A stretch of 6,649 nt of DNA from Amylibacter sp. (GTDB taxonomy: Bacteria > Pseudomonadota > Alphaproteobacteria > Rhodobacterales > Rhodobacteraceae): contig JALWOO010000252.1 of NCBI GenBank assembly GCA_027083485.1, forward strand, positions 1 to 6,649. Direction: 5' to 3'. The position numbers were made by a program, and so were the translations under genes. The notes beneath the pieces were generated by a model. That model saw only the letters and a program-made list of their open reading frames with translations. It was not told where the DNA came from and did not search any database. Of this stretch, positions 1 through 6,617 are shown one piece after another; positions within the stretch are counted from its first letter, which is position 1, and each line of letters begins with the position of its first letter.

Positions 1-1109
1 GGGCCGGAATTGCGTGTCAGCCCGTAAATCGCGCCGCGACATTGCGCATCCCAATAGGGCGCGCCCATGCCGGTAAAGGCGGGCACCAGATAGAGCGCTT
101 GCAAATCGTCTGCCTGCTCTGCCAGCGCCTGCGTCTCGGCTGCGTCTTCAATTATTCCCAGCCCGTCACGCAGCCATTGCACCGCCGCACCGGCAATGAA
201 AATGGAGCCTTCCAGCGCATAGATGGTTTCCCCGTTCAGCCGATAGGCGATGGTTGTCAGCAAACGGTTATCGCTGTGAACCATATTCGGGCCGGTGTTC
301 AGCAGGGCAAAACAGCCGGTGCCATAGGTGGATTTCATCATACCGGGCTGAAAACAGGCCTGCCCGATGGTGGCGGCCTGTTGATCGCCCGCAACGCCCA
401 GAATGGGGATTTCCGCGCCCAGAAAACCGGCGGTGGTGATGCCGTAATCGGCTGCACAATCGCGCACATCCGGCAGCATACCCATGGGAATTTCCAACAG
501 CTGGCAAATGCCCAGATCCCATTCGCCCTTGTCGATATTATACAGCATGGTGCGTGACGCGTTGGTAGCATCCGTGGCATGTACGGCCCCGCCGGTCAGT
601 TTCCAGATTAAAAAGCTGTCGACCGTGCCAAACAGCAATTCCCCCTTGGCGGCGGCCATCATTGCCTTGGGGTCGTTTTGCAATATCCACGCCAGCTTGG
701 TGCCGGAAAAATACGGGTCCAGCAACAGCCCCGTGCGTTTGGAAATCAACCCTTCCAGCCCGCGCGATTTCAGCGCTTTGCACATGCTGTCCGTGCGTCG
801 GTCCTGCCAGACAATCGCGTTATAGACCGGCTCTCCGGTCAGCTTGTTCCACACAACAGTGGTTTCGCGCTGGTTGGTGATGCCGATCGCGGCGATGTCG
901 CTGGCATCTATGCCCGCATCGGCCACCACTTGCCGGCAGGTGGCAACGGTGGTGTCCCACAGATCGGCGGGATCATGTTCAACCCAGCCCGATTGCGGAA
1001 AATGCTGGGGGAATTCCTGTTGCGCGGTTTTGTGGGCGCGCATGTTTTCATCAAACAGTATCGCGCGGGTCGATGTGGTGCCCTGATCAATGGCGAGGAT
1101 AAAAGTCAT
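1..1109 (-). CDS. glpK: Glycerol kinase (partial, C-terminus beyond window)
   Basis: Cytoplasmic FGGY-family kinase that converts glycerol and ATP to sn-glycerol 3-phosphate. The minus frame is open from the ATG at 1109 to the window edge, giving 369 of the usual roughly 495 residues. The N-terminal phosphate loop DQGTTSTR starts at residue 8. The glycerol-binding residues of E. coli GlpK are all present at near-identical spacing: R81, E82, W101, Y133, D242 (in AGDQQ) and F267 (in YGTGCF). The FGGY signature FSGTKLAWI follows DPY at 131-133. The second FGGY signature and the C-terminal helices lie outside the window. The start is supported by AGGGA (1121-1117), 7 bases upstream. The loop at 227-233 (AGFLGAE) lacks the FBP-binding Lys and Arg of the E. 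coli enzyme and the phosphorylatable His of the Firmicutes type. It lies downstream of ggt with a gap of about 185 bases, so co-transcription is uncertain. Identity is very secure. Confidence 0.97.
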   Translation of the reverse strand, partial: MTFILAIDQGTTSTRAILFDENMRAHKTAQQEFPQHFPQSGWVEHDPADLWDTTVATCRQVVADAGIDASDIAAIGITNQRETTVVWNKLTGEPVYNAIVWQDRRTDSMCKALKSRGLEGLISKRTGLLLDPYFSGTKLAWILQNDPKAMMAAAKGELLFGTVDSFLIWKLTGGAVHATDATNASRTMLYNIDKGEWDLGICQLLEIPMGMLPDVRDCAADYGITTAGFLGAEIPILGVAGDQQAATIGQACFQPGMMKSTYGTGCFALLNTGPNMVHSDNRLLTTIAYRLNGETIYALEGSIFIAGAAVQWLRDGLGIIEDAAETQALAEQADDLQALYLVPAFTGMGAPYWDAQCRGAIYGLTRNSG

Positions 1110-1294
1110 GGTCGCATCCCTGTTGTTCGCGCCAATAAAACGCCAAGCAGCAGCGGAATTCAAGCCATTGCTTTTGGGAATACGTTGCCTATGGTTTGCG
1201 CGAGAAAATGCGGGCTGCTACTCATAGGGAAGCGATACCCTTAATCCGCAAAGGATCTCCGGTTCCGGCGTCAGCTTTGCCAATGCAGGGCCGG
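1110..1294. other. Intergenic region between ggt and glpK
   Basis: This 185-base non-coding stretch separates the ggt stop codon from the glpK start. Apart from the glpK ribosome-binding site (AGGGA on the minus strand at 1121-1117), no convincing element is visible. There is no stem-loop followed by a T-run that would terminate ggt transcription. The inverted repeats seen are short (for example AGGG/CCCT around an 8-base loop). A hexamer CGCCAA occurs twice, at 1130 and 1141, as a direct repeat. The length leaves room for a separate glpK promoter, but none could be assigned with confidence. Confidence 0.6.
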
Positions 1295-3031
1295 CTACTG
1301 CCCGATAACAATGCCTTCGCGGCGCGGATCGGCCCCGCCGGACAGCTGCGTACCGATCGCAATGCCATGCAGGCCGGAGGTGATTTTTCCAAGCCGCACC
1401 TCATAGCCGATGGCCTCGAGTTTCGGGGCCATTTTGGCACCGAACGGGGTGTTTTCTACCTCGAATATGCCGCCCCGATTGACAAGCCGCGGCATGGAAA
1501 TCGCCGCCTGAATATCCAGTCCCCAATCCAGATGCGCAATGATGGTTTGCGCCACATAGCCAATGATCCTGCTGCCTCCGGGGGAGCCGATCACCAGCAC
1601 CGGTTTGCCGTCGCGCAGCACAATAGTGGGCGACATGGAGGAGCGCGGCCGTTTGCCCGGCTCTACCCGATTGGCAATCGGACGTCCGTTGCGGTGGCTG
1701 GCAAAGGAGAAATCCGTCAATTCGTTATTCAGGATAAATCCCCCCGCCATCAGACGCGAACCGAACAGGTTTTCAACCGTGGTAGTCATCGACAAGGCGT
1801 TGCCATAGCTGTCGACAATGGAAATATGGCTGGTGGAGGGCAGTTCCAGCGAAATATCGTCCGACTGGTTCAGCCCGTGGTCATAGGCCGGTTGACCGGC
1901 GCTGACCGTAGGCAGGGCGGTGTCACGCTGCAACAGGGCGGCGCGCTCTGCGATATAGCGATCGGCGAGCATGCCTTGTACCGGCACCGGCACAAAATCG
2001 CTATCGGCCAGGTAGCGCGCCCGATCCGCAAAGGCCAGCCGCGAGGCATCGCCGAGAAGCCGCCAGCTCTGGAGATTGTCAGGGCCAAGGCCGGCCAGCG
2101 GAAAGCCTTCAAGGGTTTTCAGGATCTGCCCCACTGTGGTTGCGCCCGATGACGGTGGCCCCATGCCGCAAACATCATTGCCGTGATAGCTGATGCACAC
2201 GGCGGGGCGTTCCTTGATCCGGTAAATGGCCAGATCCAGCAAGGACAGCTTGCCCGGGTTGTTGGCGGTGCGGACCCGTTCCACGATGTCAAAGGCCAGC
2301 GGCCCCGCATAGAAAATATCCGCGCCACCACGCGCCATATCTGCCAAAGTTGCCGCATAGGCCGGATTTTTCAGCAGGTCGCCGGCTTGCAGCGGTTTGC
2401 CGTCCGGCAGGAAATAGGCGGCGGTGTCCGGCGCGCTGGCCAGACGCTCCGCGTCCCATGCAATGGATTTCGCCAGACGTTCCGACACCGTGAAACCGTC
2501 ACGCGCCAGCCGGTGTGCCGCGCTCAGCAAATCGGGCCAGTCGGCCTTGCCCCAGTGCCGGTGGGCCTCTTGCATCAGGGCAGGGGTGGCGGGTACGCCG
2601 ACGGACCGCCCGCCGACCACCGCTTCAAAAAAGCCGAGCGGCTGGCCGTTTGCATCCTGAAACAGGCGCGGGGTGGCCGCCAGTGGTGCGGTTTCGCGCC
2701 CGTCCAGCGTGGTGATTTTGCCGCTTGCCGCATCATACCAGACCAGAAACGCCCCGCCGCCAAGGCCCGAGGATTGCGGTTCGACCAACCCCAGAACCGC
2801 CTGCACCGCAACCATCGCATCTGCCGCCGTGCCGCCCTTGGCCAAAATATCGGCCCCCGCCTGCACCGCCAGCGGATTTGCCGCCGACACCATCCAGTGT
2901 TGGGCCTTCACCGGCCGGCCTTGCTGTTTGGCCTGCAAGGCCTCGGTGGCGATTTGGCTGTCCGCCCAAACAGGGCTGGCCAGTGCCACAGAGGCAGACA
3001 GGATCAGGTTCTTGAGATTGATAGTGGTCAT
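1295..3031 (-). CDS. ggt: Gamma-glutamyltranspeptidase / glutathione hydrolase precursor
   Basis: N-terminal nucleophile hydrolase that removes or transfers the gamma-glutamyl group of glutathione and related compounds, normally in the periplasm. The product is 578 residues with a Sec signal peptide (basic start, hydrophobic 9-20, likely cleavage after A23 in PVWA-DS). The proenzyme should self-cleave before T400 (PST-SHISIVD), giving a large chain of about 24-399 and a small chain 400-578. Other family residues are R112 (GRETAP, gamma-glutamyl carboxylate), T418, E437 and D440 (NNELTDF), S464-S465 (SSMSP) and the oxyanion glycines G485-G486 (GSPGG). The position equivalent to E. coli N411 is E420. 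The segment between DFSF and KRP, where E. coli carries its lid loop, is short. The start at 3031 was chosen over an upstream in-frame ATG at 3079 because AGGGAGG lies 6 bases ahead and the signal peptide begins there. It is transcribed away from the DUF1203 gene. Confidence 0.95.
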   Translation of the reverse strand: MTTINLKNLILSASVALASPVWADSQIATEALQAKQQGRPVKAQHWMVSAANPLAVQAGADILAKGGTAADAMVAVQAVLGLVEPQSSGLGGGAFLVWYDAASGKITTLDGRETAPLAATPRLFQDANGQPLGFFEAVVGGRSVGVPATPALMQEAHRHWGKADWPDLLSAAHRLARDGFTVSERLAKSIAWDAERLASAPDTAAYFLPDGKPLQAGDLLKNPAYAATLADMARGGADIFYAGPLAFDIVERVRTANNPGKLSLLDLAIYRIKERPAVCISYHGNDVCGMGPPSSGATTVGQILKTLEGFPLAGLGPDNLQSWRLLGDASRLAFADRARYLADSDFVPVPVQGMLADRYIAERAALLQRDTALPTVSAGQPAYDHGLNQSDDISLELPSTSHISIVDSYGNALSMTTTVENLFGSRLMAGGFILNNELTDFSFASHRNGRPIANRVEPGKRPRSSMSPTIVLRDGKPVLVIGSPGGSRIIGYVAQTIIAHLDWGLDIQAAISMPRLVNRGGIFEVENTPFGAKMAPKLEAIGYEVRLGKITSGLHGIAIGTQLSGGADPRREGIVIGQ

Positions 3032-3037
3032 AGCGGA

Positions 3038-3044
3038 CCTCCCT
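3038..3044 (-). promoter_or_regulatory. Ribosome-binding site that fixes the ggt start
   Basis: The minus strand reads AGGGAGG here, 6 bases before the ATG at 3031. No comparable site precedes the in-frame ATG at 3079, so the shorter protein that begins with a signal peptide is preferred. Confidence 0.8.
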
Positions 3045-3051
3045 GTTGGAA

Positions 3052-3079
3052 AGGATAGCCGTGTTGCACAATCAAGCAA
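3052..3079 (-). promoter_or_regulatory. Candidate sigma-70-type promoter for ggt
   Basis: On the minus strand TTGCTT (3079-3074) and TATCCT (3057-3052) are separated by 16 bases. They match the -35 and -10 consensus at 3 and 4 of 6 positions. Initiation would fall near 3045, just ahead of the ribosome-binding site, giving a very short leader. This is a weak pattern match in a 134-base divergent region; the true promoter could lie elsewhere in it. Confidence 0.25.
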
Positions 3080-3165
3080 GCCCTAAGCGCATGAAACGGG
3101 TCGTCGGCCGGTATTCCCGCAGATAGGAACGGAAGACAACTTACTCATTACTACAGGAGACGACC

Positions 3166-3636
3166 ATGTCCTTTCGCATTACCGGCCTTGATGCCACGCC
3201 TTTTATTCCGCTTTTTGGCCTGACAGAGCAGGAACTTGCCGAAAAAGGCGTGTTGCGCTATCGGGTGACGGAATTTCCGGGTTTTCCTGACCGCATCGAA
3301 ATGCGCGATGTACCGATCGGGGAAACCATGCTGTTGCTGAACCACGTCAGCCAACCAGCCCAATCACCTTATTATGCGCGCCATGCCATTTTTGTGTGTG
3401 AAGGGGCGACACAGACTTATGACCAGACAGACGAGGTTCCCGATGTCATGGCATCCCGCCTGTTGTCGTTTCGGGGGTTTAATGCAGATGGCATGATGCA
3501 TGAAGGCGATGTTGCCAAAGGCGAAACGCAGCAACGCGCGCTTATTGCGCGGTTTTTTGATAATCCGGCTGTGGACTATATCCACGCCCACAATGCCGGG
3601 CACGGATGTTACAGCGGTTGCATCAGCCGCGCCTAA
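3166..3636 (+). CDS. DUF1203 family protein
   Basis: A 156-residue soluble protein with no signal peptide or membrane segment. It matches, from memory, the DUF1203 family, whose function is not known. Family-like landmarks run along the whole length: an N-terminal FIPLFGL (13-19), PGFPDRIEMRD (38-48), GETMLLLNH (52-60), SPYYARHAIFV (67-77), RLLSFRGF (98-105) and a C-terminal YIHAHNAGHGCYSGC (138-152). The last block concentrates H140, H142, H146, C148 and C152, which could form a metal or catalytic site; that is inference. Length is normal for the family, so the gene looks intact. AGGAG at 3155-3159 lies 6 bases before the ATG. The gene is the first of two plus-strand genes and lies 65 bases ahead of a PuuD-like hydrolase, divergent from ggt. 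A role in gamma-glutamyl metabolism is suggested only by this context. Confidence 0.85.
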   Translation: MSFRITGLDATPFIPLFGLTEQELAEKGVLRYRVTEFPGFPDRIEMRDVPIGETMLLLNHVSQPAQSPYYARHAIFVCEGATQTYDQTDEVPDVMASRLLSFRGFNADGMMHEGDVAKGETQQRALIARFFDNPAVDYIHAHNAGHGCYSGCISRA

Positions 3637-3689
3637 CCCCTTGCATCAAGCGCTGTATGTGCCATAACCCAATGGTCCCTGACAGCTAC

Positions 3690-3695
3690 AGGAGG
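3690..3695 (+). promoter_or_regulatory. Ribosome-binding site that fixes the start of the PuuD-like gene
   Basis: AGGAGG, a full consensus Shine-Dalgarno sequence, lies 6 bases before the ATG at 3702. The same frame is open back to an ATG at 3606, but that start would overlap the end of the DUF1203 gene, would add 32 residues foreign to the family, and lacks a comparable site. Confidence 0.85.
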
Positions 3696-3701
3696 TTTCC
3701 C

Positions 3702-4445
3702 ATGGCACGACCGCTCGTTGGTATTATCGGCAATGCCTATGTCATAAATGACGACTATCCGGTTCAGGCAACAGGTGTTCACAACATCGAAGCCGTTTCC
3801 GTGGTGGCGGATGCCAATGCGGTCATGGTGCCTGCGATGCCGACGGCCCATGACATGGATGACCTGATGGCGAAACTCGACGGTTTTGTGTTTACCGGCG
3901 GGCGCCCGAATGTGCATCCGGAGGAATACGGCGAAGAGGAAACTGCAGCCCATGGTCCGTTTGATCGCAACCGCGATCGGGTGGTGTTGCCCTTGATACG
4001 GGCCTGCGTGGAAAAAGGCGTGCCGGTTCTGGGCATCTGCCGCGGCTTTCAGGAATTGAATGTGGCCATGGGCGGTTCCCTGCATCCGGAAATCCGCGAT
4101 TTGCCGGGGCGCGACAACCACCGCATGCCCCCTGATGGCACGCTGGAAGAAAAATTCGCCCTGCGCCATGAAATCACCCTGACGCCGGACGGGCCTTTTG
4201 CGAAGGTGTTTGGGACTGACAAGGTAATGACCAACTCGCTGCACGGGCAGGGGATTTGCATTCCCGGCCCGCGTGTGGTGGTCGACGGGCGCGCCCCCGA
4301 TGGCACGCCGGAAGCGATTTACATCAAGGACGCACCGGGTTTTGCGATGGCGGTGCAATGGCATCCGGAATGGAATGCGGCCAATGATCCGGTTTCGCGT
4401 CCGTTGTTTCAGGCCTTTGGGCGGGCCTTGCGGTGCGCGGTATAA
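3702..4445 (+). CDS. Gamma-glutamyl-gamma-aminobutyrate hydrolase family protein (PuuD-like, peptidase C26)
   Basis: Cytoplasmic class I glutamine-amidotransferase-fold hydrolase, 247 residues (E. coli PuuD has 254). The family cleaves gamma-glutamyl amides such as gamma-Glu-GABA with a Cys-His-Glu triad. The nucleophile is C113 in the elbow GICRGFQEL, followed by NVAMGGSLHPEI. H221 and E223 lie in VQWHPEW. The PuuD-typical NSLHGQG is at 178-184, and TGGRPNVHPEEYG (65-77) corresponds to PuuD's PGSPSNVQPHLYG. No signal peptide or membrane segment is present. The real substrate is open: no gamma-glutamylputrescine synthetase (puuA) or other putrescine gene is visible here, so I do not assign the symbol puuD. 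It follows the DUF1203 gene by 65 bases and is probably co-transcribed. A weak TTGCAT-16-CATAAC pattern in that gap could be a second promoter, at low confidence. Family assignment is secure and substrate assignment is not. Confidence 0.92.
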   Translation: MARPLVGIIGNAYVINDDYPVQATGVHNIEAVSVVADANAVMVPAMPTAHDMDDLMAKLDGFVFTGGRPNVHPEEYGEEETAAHGPFDRNRDRVVLPLIRACVEKGVPVLGICRGFQELNVAMGGSLHPEIRDLPGRDNHRMPPDGTLEEKFALRHEITLTPDGPFAKVFGTDKVMTNSLHGQGICIPGPRVVVDGRAPDGTPEAIYIKDAPGFAMAVQWHPEWNAANDPVSRPLFQAFGRALRCAV

Positions 4446-4474
4446 GGTCTTGAACCGGTTGCAGATAAACCTGC

Positions 4475-4502
4475 TTGGCAAACATTGGCCAAAAGCGTTA
4501 AT
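4475..4502 (+). promoter_or_regulatory. Candidate sigma-70-type promoter for the yfgM-like/bamB operon
   Basis: TTGGCA (4475-4480, 5 of 6 matches to TTGACA) and GTTAAT (4497-4502, 4 of 6 to TATAAT) are 16 bases apart, in the 86-base gap after the PuuD-like gene. Initiation near 4509 would leave a leader of about 23 bases that carries the GGGAG ribosome-binding site of the GTG-start gene. The fit is reasonable but untested. Confidence 0.4.
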
Positions 4503-4531
4503 GTGCGCCCGAGTTAACGGGAGAAACGCGC

Positions 4532-5206
4532 GTGAGCGAAACTGATTCCTTCATTGAAGAAGTCACCGAAGAGGTCCGTCGGGACAAACTGTTCGGTTAT
4601 CTGAAAAAATACGGCTGGATTGCTGTTGTGGTTGTTGTGGGGGCCGTTGGCACCACGGCCTGGCTGGAATATCAAAAGGCCCAGAAAATCGCCGCAGCAC
4701 AGGCGCTGGGCGACAAGATACTGGCGGCCAGTGGCCAGCCAACGCCAAAAGAACGCGCAACCGCGCTGGCAGCGATTGTGCCAGAGGCCGGTGCCGCTGC
4801 TGTTGTGGTGCAGTTCCAGCAGGCCGGTGAATTGCTTGGAGCCGGTGACAAAGCCGGCGCGCTGGCGGTGCTGGACGGGATTGCTGCCAATAGCTCCCTT
4901 GCCGAATATCGCGATCAGGCCGCTTTGAAAGCGTTGATTTTGCGGGGCAGGGACATGGATCAGGCCGAGCGTGCGACCGCACTGCAAGCCTTGGCCGTGG
5001 CCGGTGAACCCTATCGTCCTTTGGCGCAGGAACAGCTTGCGGTTATGGCAATCGAGGCTGGAGACAAAGACAAGGCCATCAGCCTGTTGTCCGAATTGTT
5101 TCTGGACAGTCAGGCAACCGGTGCTTTGCGCAGTCGCGCCAGCCAGATGATTATTGCACTGGGTGGCGAGGTGCCGGAAAACCCGCAATTGCAATTGGAT
5201 CAATAA
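4532..5206 (+). CDS. YfgM-like tetratricopeptide-repeat inner-membrane protein
   Basis: A 224-residue protein resembling YfgM / TPR_21 (PF09976), which in E. coli is an ancillary partner of the SecYEG translocon and of periplasmic chaperones. A short acidic cytoplasmic head (1-26) includes EEVRRDKLFGYLKKYG. One membrane helix follows at about 28-45 (WIAVVVVVGAVGTTAWL), and then an alanine-rich helical periplasmic domain with degenerate TPR-like helix pairs (about 50-210). These include repeated AGDKAGALAVL and AGDKDKAISLL units near 104-114 and 175-186. E. coli YfgM is 206 residues, so the length fits. The start is GTG at 4532, preceded by GGGAG; an earlier start would extend the acidic head without support. 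It is followed 58 bases later by bamB, the order found in E. coli (yfgM-bamB-der), which supports the assignment. Confidence 0.85.
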   Translation: MSETDSFIEEVTEEVRRDKLFGYLKKYGWIAVVVVVGAVGTTAWLEYQKAQKIAAAQALGDKILAASGQPTPKERATALAAIVPEAGAAAVVVQFQQAGELLGAGDKAGALAVLDGIAANSSLAEYRDQAALKALILRGRDMDQAERATALQALAVAGEPYRPLAQEQLAVMAIEAGDKDKAISLLSELFLDSQATGALRSRASQMIIALGGEVPENPQLQLDQ

Positions 5207-5264
5207 GCTGCACAATAGGTTGGGCAGGCTGAACCGCATAACGGGTCAGGCAAAGGGTGGATGG

Positions 5265-6617
5265 ATGATGAGCGGATTTAAAACCAGATTTGGCACAACA
5301 CTGGGCATGGCCGTGTTGGTATTTTTCACAGCAACTTCCTGTAGCCGCGAAGTCATCCTGCCGGGCGAACGGCTTGATCTGCGCGCCCTGCGCCAGCAAT
5401 CCGAAGAACAGGCAGACGGCAAAACCGACACCGAGACAAAGGCCGTGGTGGCCAAACTGGCGCTGCCGGCTCCGGTGCGCAATACCAACTGGACCCATCG
5501 CAACGGCGGGGCCGGTCATTTGATCCGCCATCCCGCGCTCGGACGTACGCTGACCAAGGTCTGGTCGCAAAATATCGGCACCGGCAATTCCCGCAAACAT
5601 GCGATTTCAAGCGATCCCGTGATTGTCGGGGATCGGGTATTTACCCTTGATTCCAGCGCCGGTTTGCGCGCCTTCAGCACCGCCGGCGCGCCCTTGTGGT
5701 CGCGTGACCTGACACCGCCCCACGAACGCGCCCGCGAGGCATCTGGCGGCGGTCTGGCCTATGGTAGCGGGGTTCTTGTGGCCACAACCGGCCATGGGGA
5801 TGTGATTGCGGTTGATCCGGCGACAGGTCAGGAGAAATGGCGTCACCGCATGAACGGCGAGATTTCGGCAGCGCCGGTTGTCACCGGCAATATCGTGATC
5901 GCCGTGGCCCGCAGCAATCAGGCGCTGGGCCTCAACCTTCAGAATGGCCGGATCCTGTGGCAACAAAACAGCAGCGGCGAAGGGGCCGGTGTGATCGGGG
6001 CCGGCAGTCCGGCCGCCACCAAAAACCTGTCGGTGATCCCCTATTCCTCCGGCGAAGTGATCGGAACCGTTAACCGCAACGGTCTGCGGGTCTGGAGCGC
6101 GGTTGTTTCCGGCGGTAACAAGCTGGCGGCCCGTGCCATTGTTGGCGATATTTCCGGTGATCCGGTGATTGACGGTGTTACGGTTTATGTGGCCAATCAG
6201 GCGGGGCGCATGGCGTCTCTGGACCGGCGTTCCGGCGAACGGAACTGGACGGCAAATGACGGTTCCTATTCTCCTGTCTGGCCTGCGGGCGGGTCGGTTT
6301 TCCTTATTTCCGACAGTTTTGCCCTGAAACGGCTGGATGCGGCGGATGGCTCTGAAATCTGGTCTGTGGAATTGCCGGACTTCAAGGCCAAGCGCGACAA
6401 ACGCAAGCGCGATGCCTATGCGTATTTCGGTCCGACACTGGCCGGTGGTCAATTGTGGGTGGGCAGCAGTGACGGCACCCTGAACAGTTATAATCCCGAG
6501 GATGGCAGCCTGACCGGCAGCGTCAAAATACCCGGCGGCGCGGCCTCCCAGCCCGCGATTGCCAACGGACGTTTGTACATCCTTTCGGCCAGTGGGCAGC
6601 TTCACGCTTTTCAATAG
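5265..6617 (+). CDS. bamB: Outer membrane protein assembly lipoprotein BamB (PQQ-like beta-propeller)
   Basis: Lipoprotein subunit of the BAM complex, which supports BamA in inserting beta-barrel proteins into the outer membrane. The product is 450 residues. The signal peptide ends in a lipobox-like ATSC with the lipidated Cys at 26; Ala rather than Leu at -3 is slightly atypical. A polar linker (27-70) leads to a propeller with about eight repeats of the type G-x-V-x-x-x-x-x-G-x-L-x-A-x-D-x-x-T-G-x-x-x-W, near 122-149, 167-196, 207-236, 256-281, 302-331, 341-370, 393-422 and 433-450. The first TKVWSQNI strand (97-104) probably closes the last blade. It is longer than E. coli BamB (392), partly through the linker and a basic loop at 374-383 (KAKRDKRKRD). 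The ATG at 5265 follows AAGGG (5253-5257); the adjacent ATG at 5268 is equally possible. An in-frame ATG at 5154 lies inside the upstream gene and is rejected because it would bury the signal peptide. Confidence 0.93.
   Translation: MMSGFKTRFGTTLGMAVLVFFTATSCSREVILPGERLDLRALRQQSEEQADGKTDTETKAVVAKLALPAPVRNTNWTHRNGGAGHLIRHPALGRTLTKVWSQNIGTGNSRKHAISSDPVIVGDRVFTLDSSAGLRAFSTAGAPLWSRDLTPPHERAREASGGGLAYGSGVLVATTGHGDVIAVDPATGQEKWRHRMNGEISAAPVVTGNIVIAVARSNQALGLNLQNGRILWQQNSSGEGAGVIGAGSPAATKNLSVIPYSSGEVIGTVNRNGLRVWSAVVSGGNKLAARAIVGDISGDPVIDGVTVYVANQAGRMASLDRRSGERNWTANDGSYSPVWPAGGSVFLISDSFALKRLDAADGSEIWSVELPDFKAKRDKRKRDAYAYFGPTLAGGQLWVGSSDGTLNSYNPEDGSLTGSVKIPGGAASQPAIANGRLYILSASGQLHAFQ

Noticed and set aside
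42..1244. Plus-strand open frames opposite glpK
   Set aside because: The minus strand is a continuous glycerol kinase frame with every substrate residue present. These frames are its mirror images.
1196..1294. Short inverted repeats in the ggt-glpK gap as a terminator or operator
   Set aside because: AGGG/CCCT and CCGGC/GCCGG pairs are 4-5 bases long with loops of 8-20 bases and no T-run; such pairs are expected by chance in GC-rich DNA.
1196..3058. Long plus-strand open frames (about 318 and 291 codons) opposite ggt
   Set aside because: The minus-strand ggt has complete family motifs, a signal peptide and a ribosome-binding site. The opposite frames are Arg/Gly/His/Gln-rich with no recognisable domain and are explained by GC-rich codon bias.
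3126..3130. GGAAC upstream of the DUF1203 gene as a stress (ECF/EcfG) sigma -35 element
   Set aside because: No CGTT (EcfG) or other ECF-like -10 element is found at 16-17 bases downstream, and a 5-base match alone is expected by chance.
3633..4481. 282-codon minus-strand open frame opposite the PuuD-like gene
   Set aside because: It is His/Arg-rich with no domain resemblance, while the plus strand encodes an intact catalytic triad and PuuD motifs.
4475..4492. TTGGC/GCCAA inverted repeat as a terminator after the PuuD-like gene
   Set aside because: The stem is only 5 base pairs with an 8-base loop and is followed by AAAAG rather than a T-run, so it is not a convincing intrinsic terminator.
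4514..5239. 241-codon minus-strand open frame opposite the YfgM-like gene
   Set aside because: The plus-strand gene has a clear membrane helix, TPR-like helices and a syntenic bamB neighbour; the antisense frame shows no recognisable domain.
5607..6614. 335-codon minus-strand open frame opposite bamB
   Set aside because: It lies wholly within the propeller-coding region, has shadow-like composition (Arg, Gly, Thr, Ile rich without motifs), and lacks a credible ribosome-binding site.
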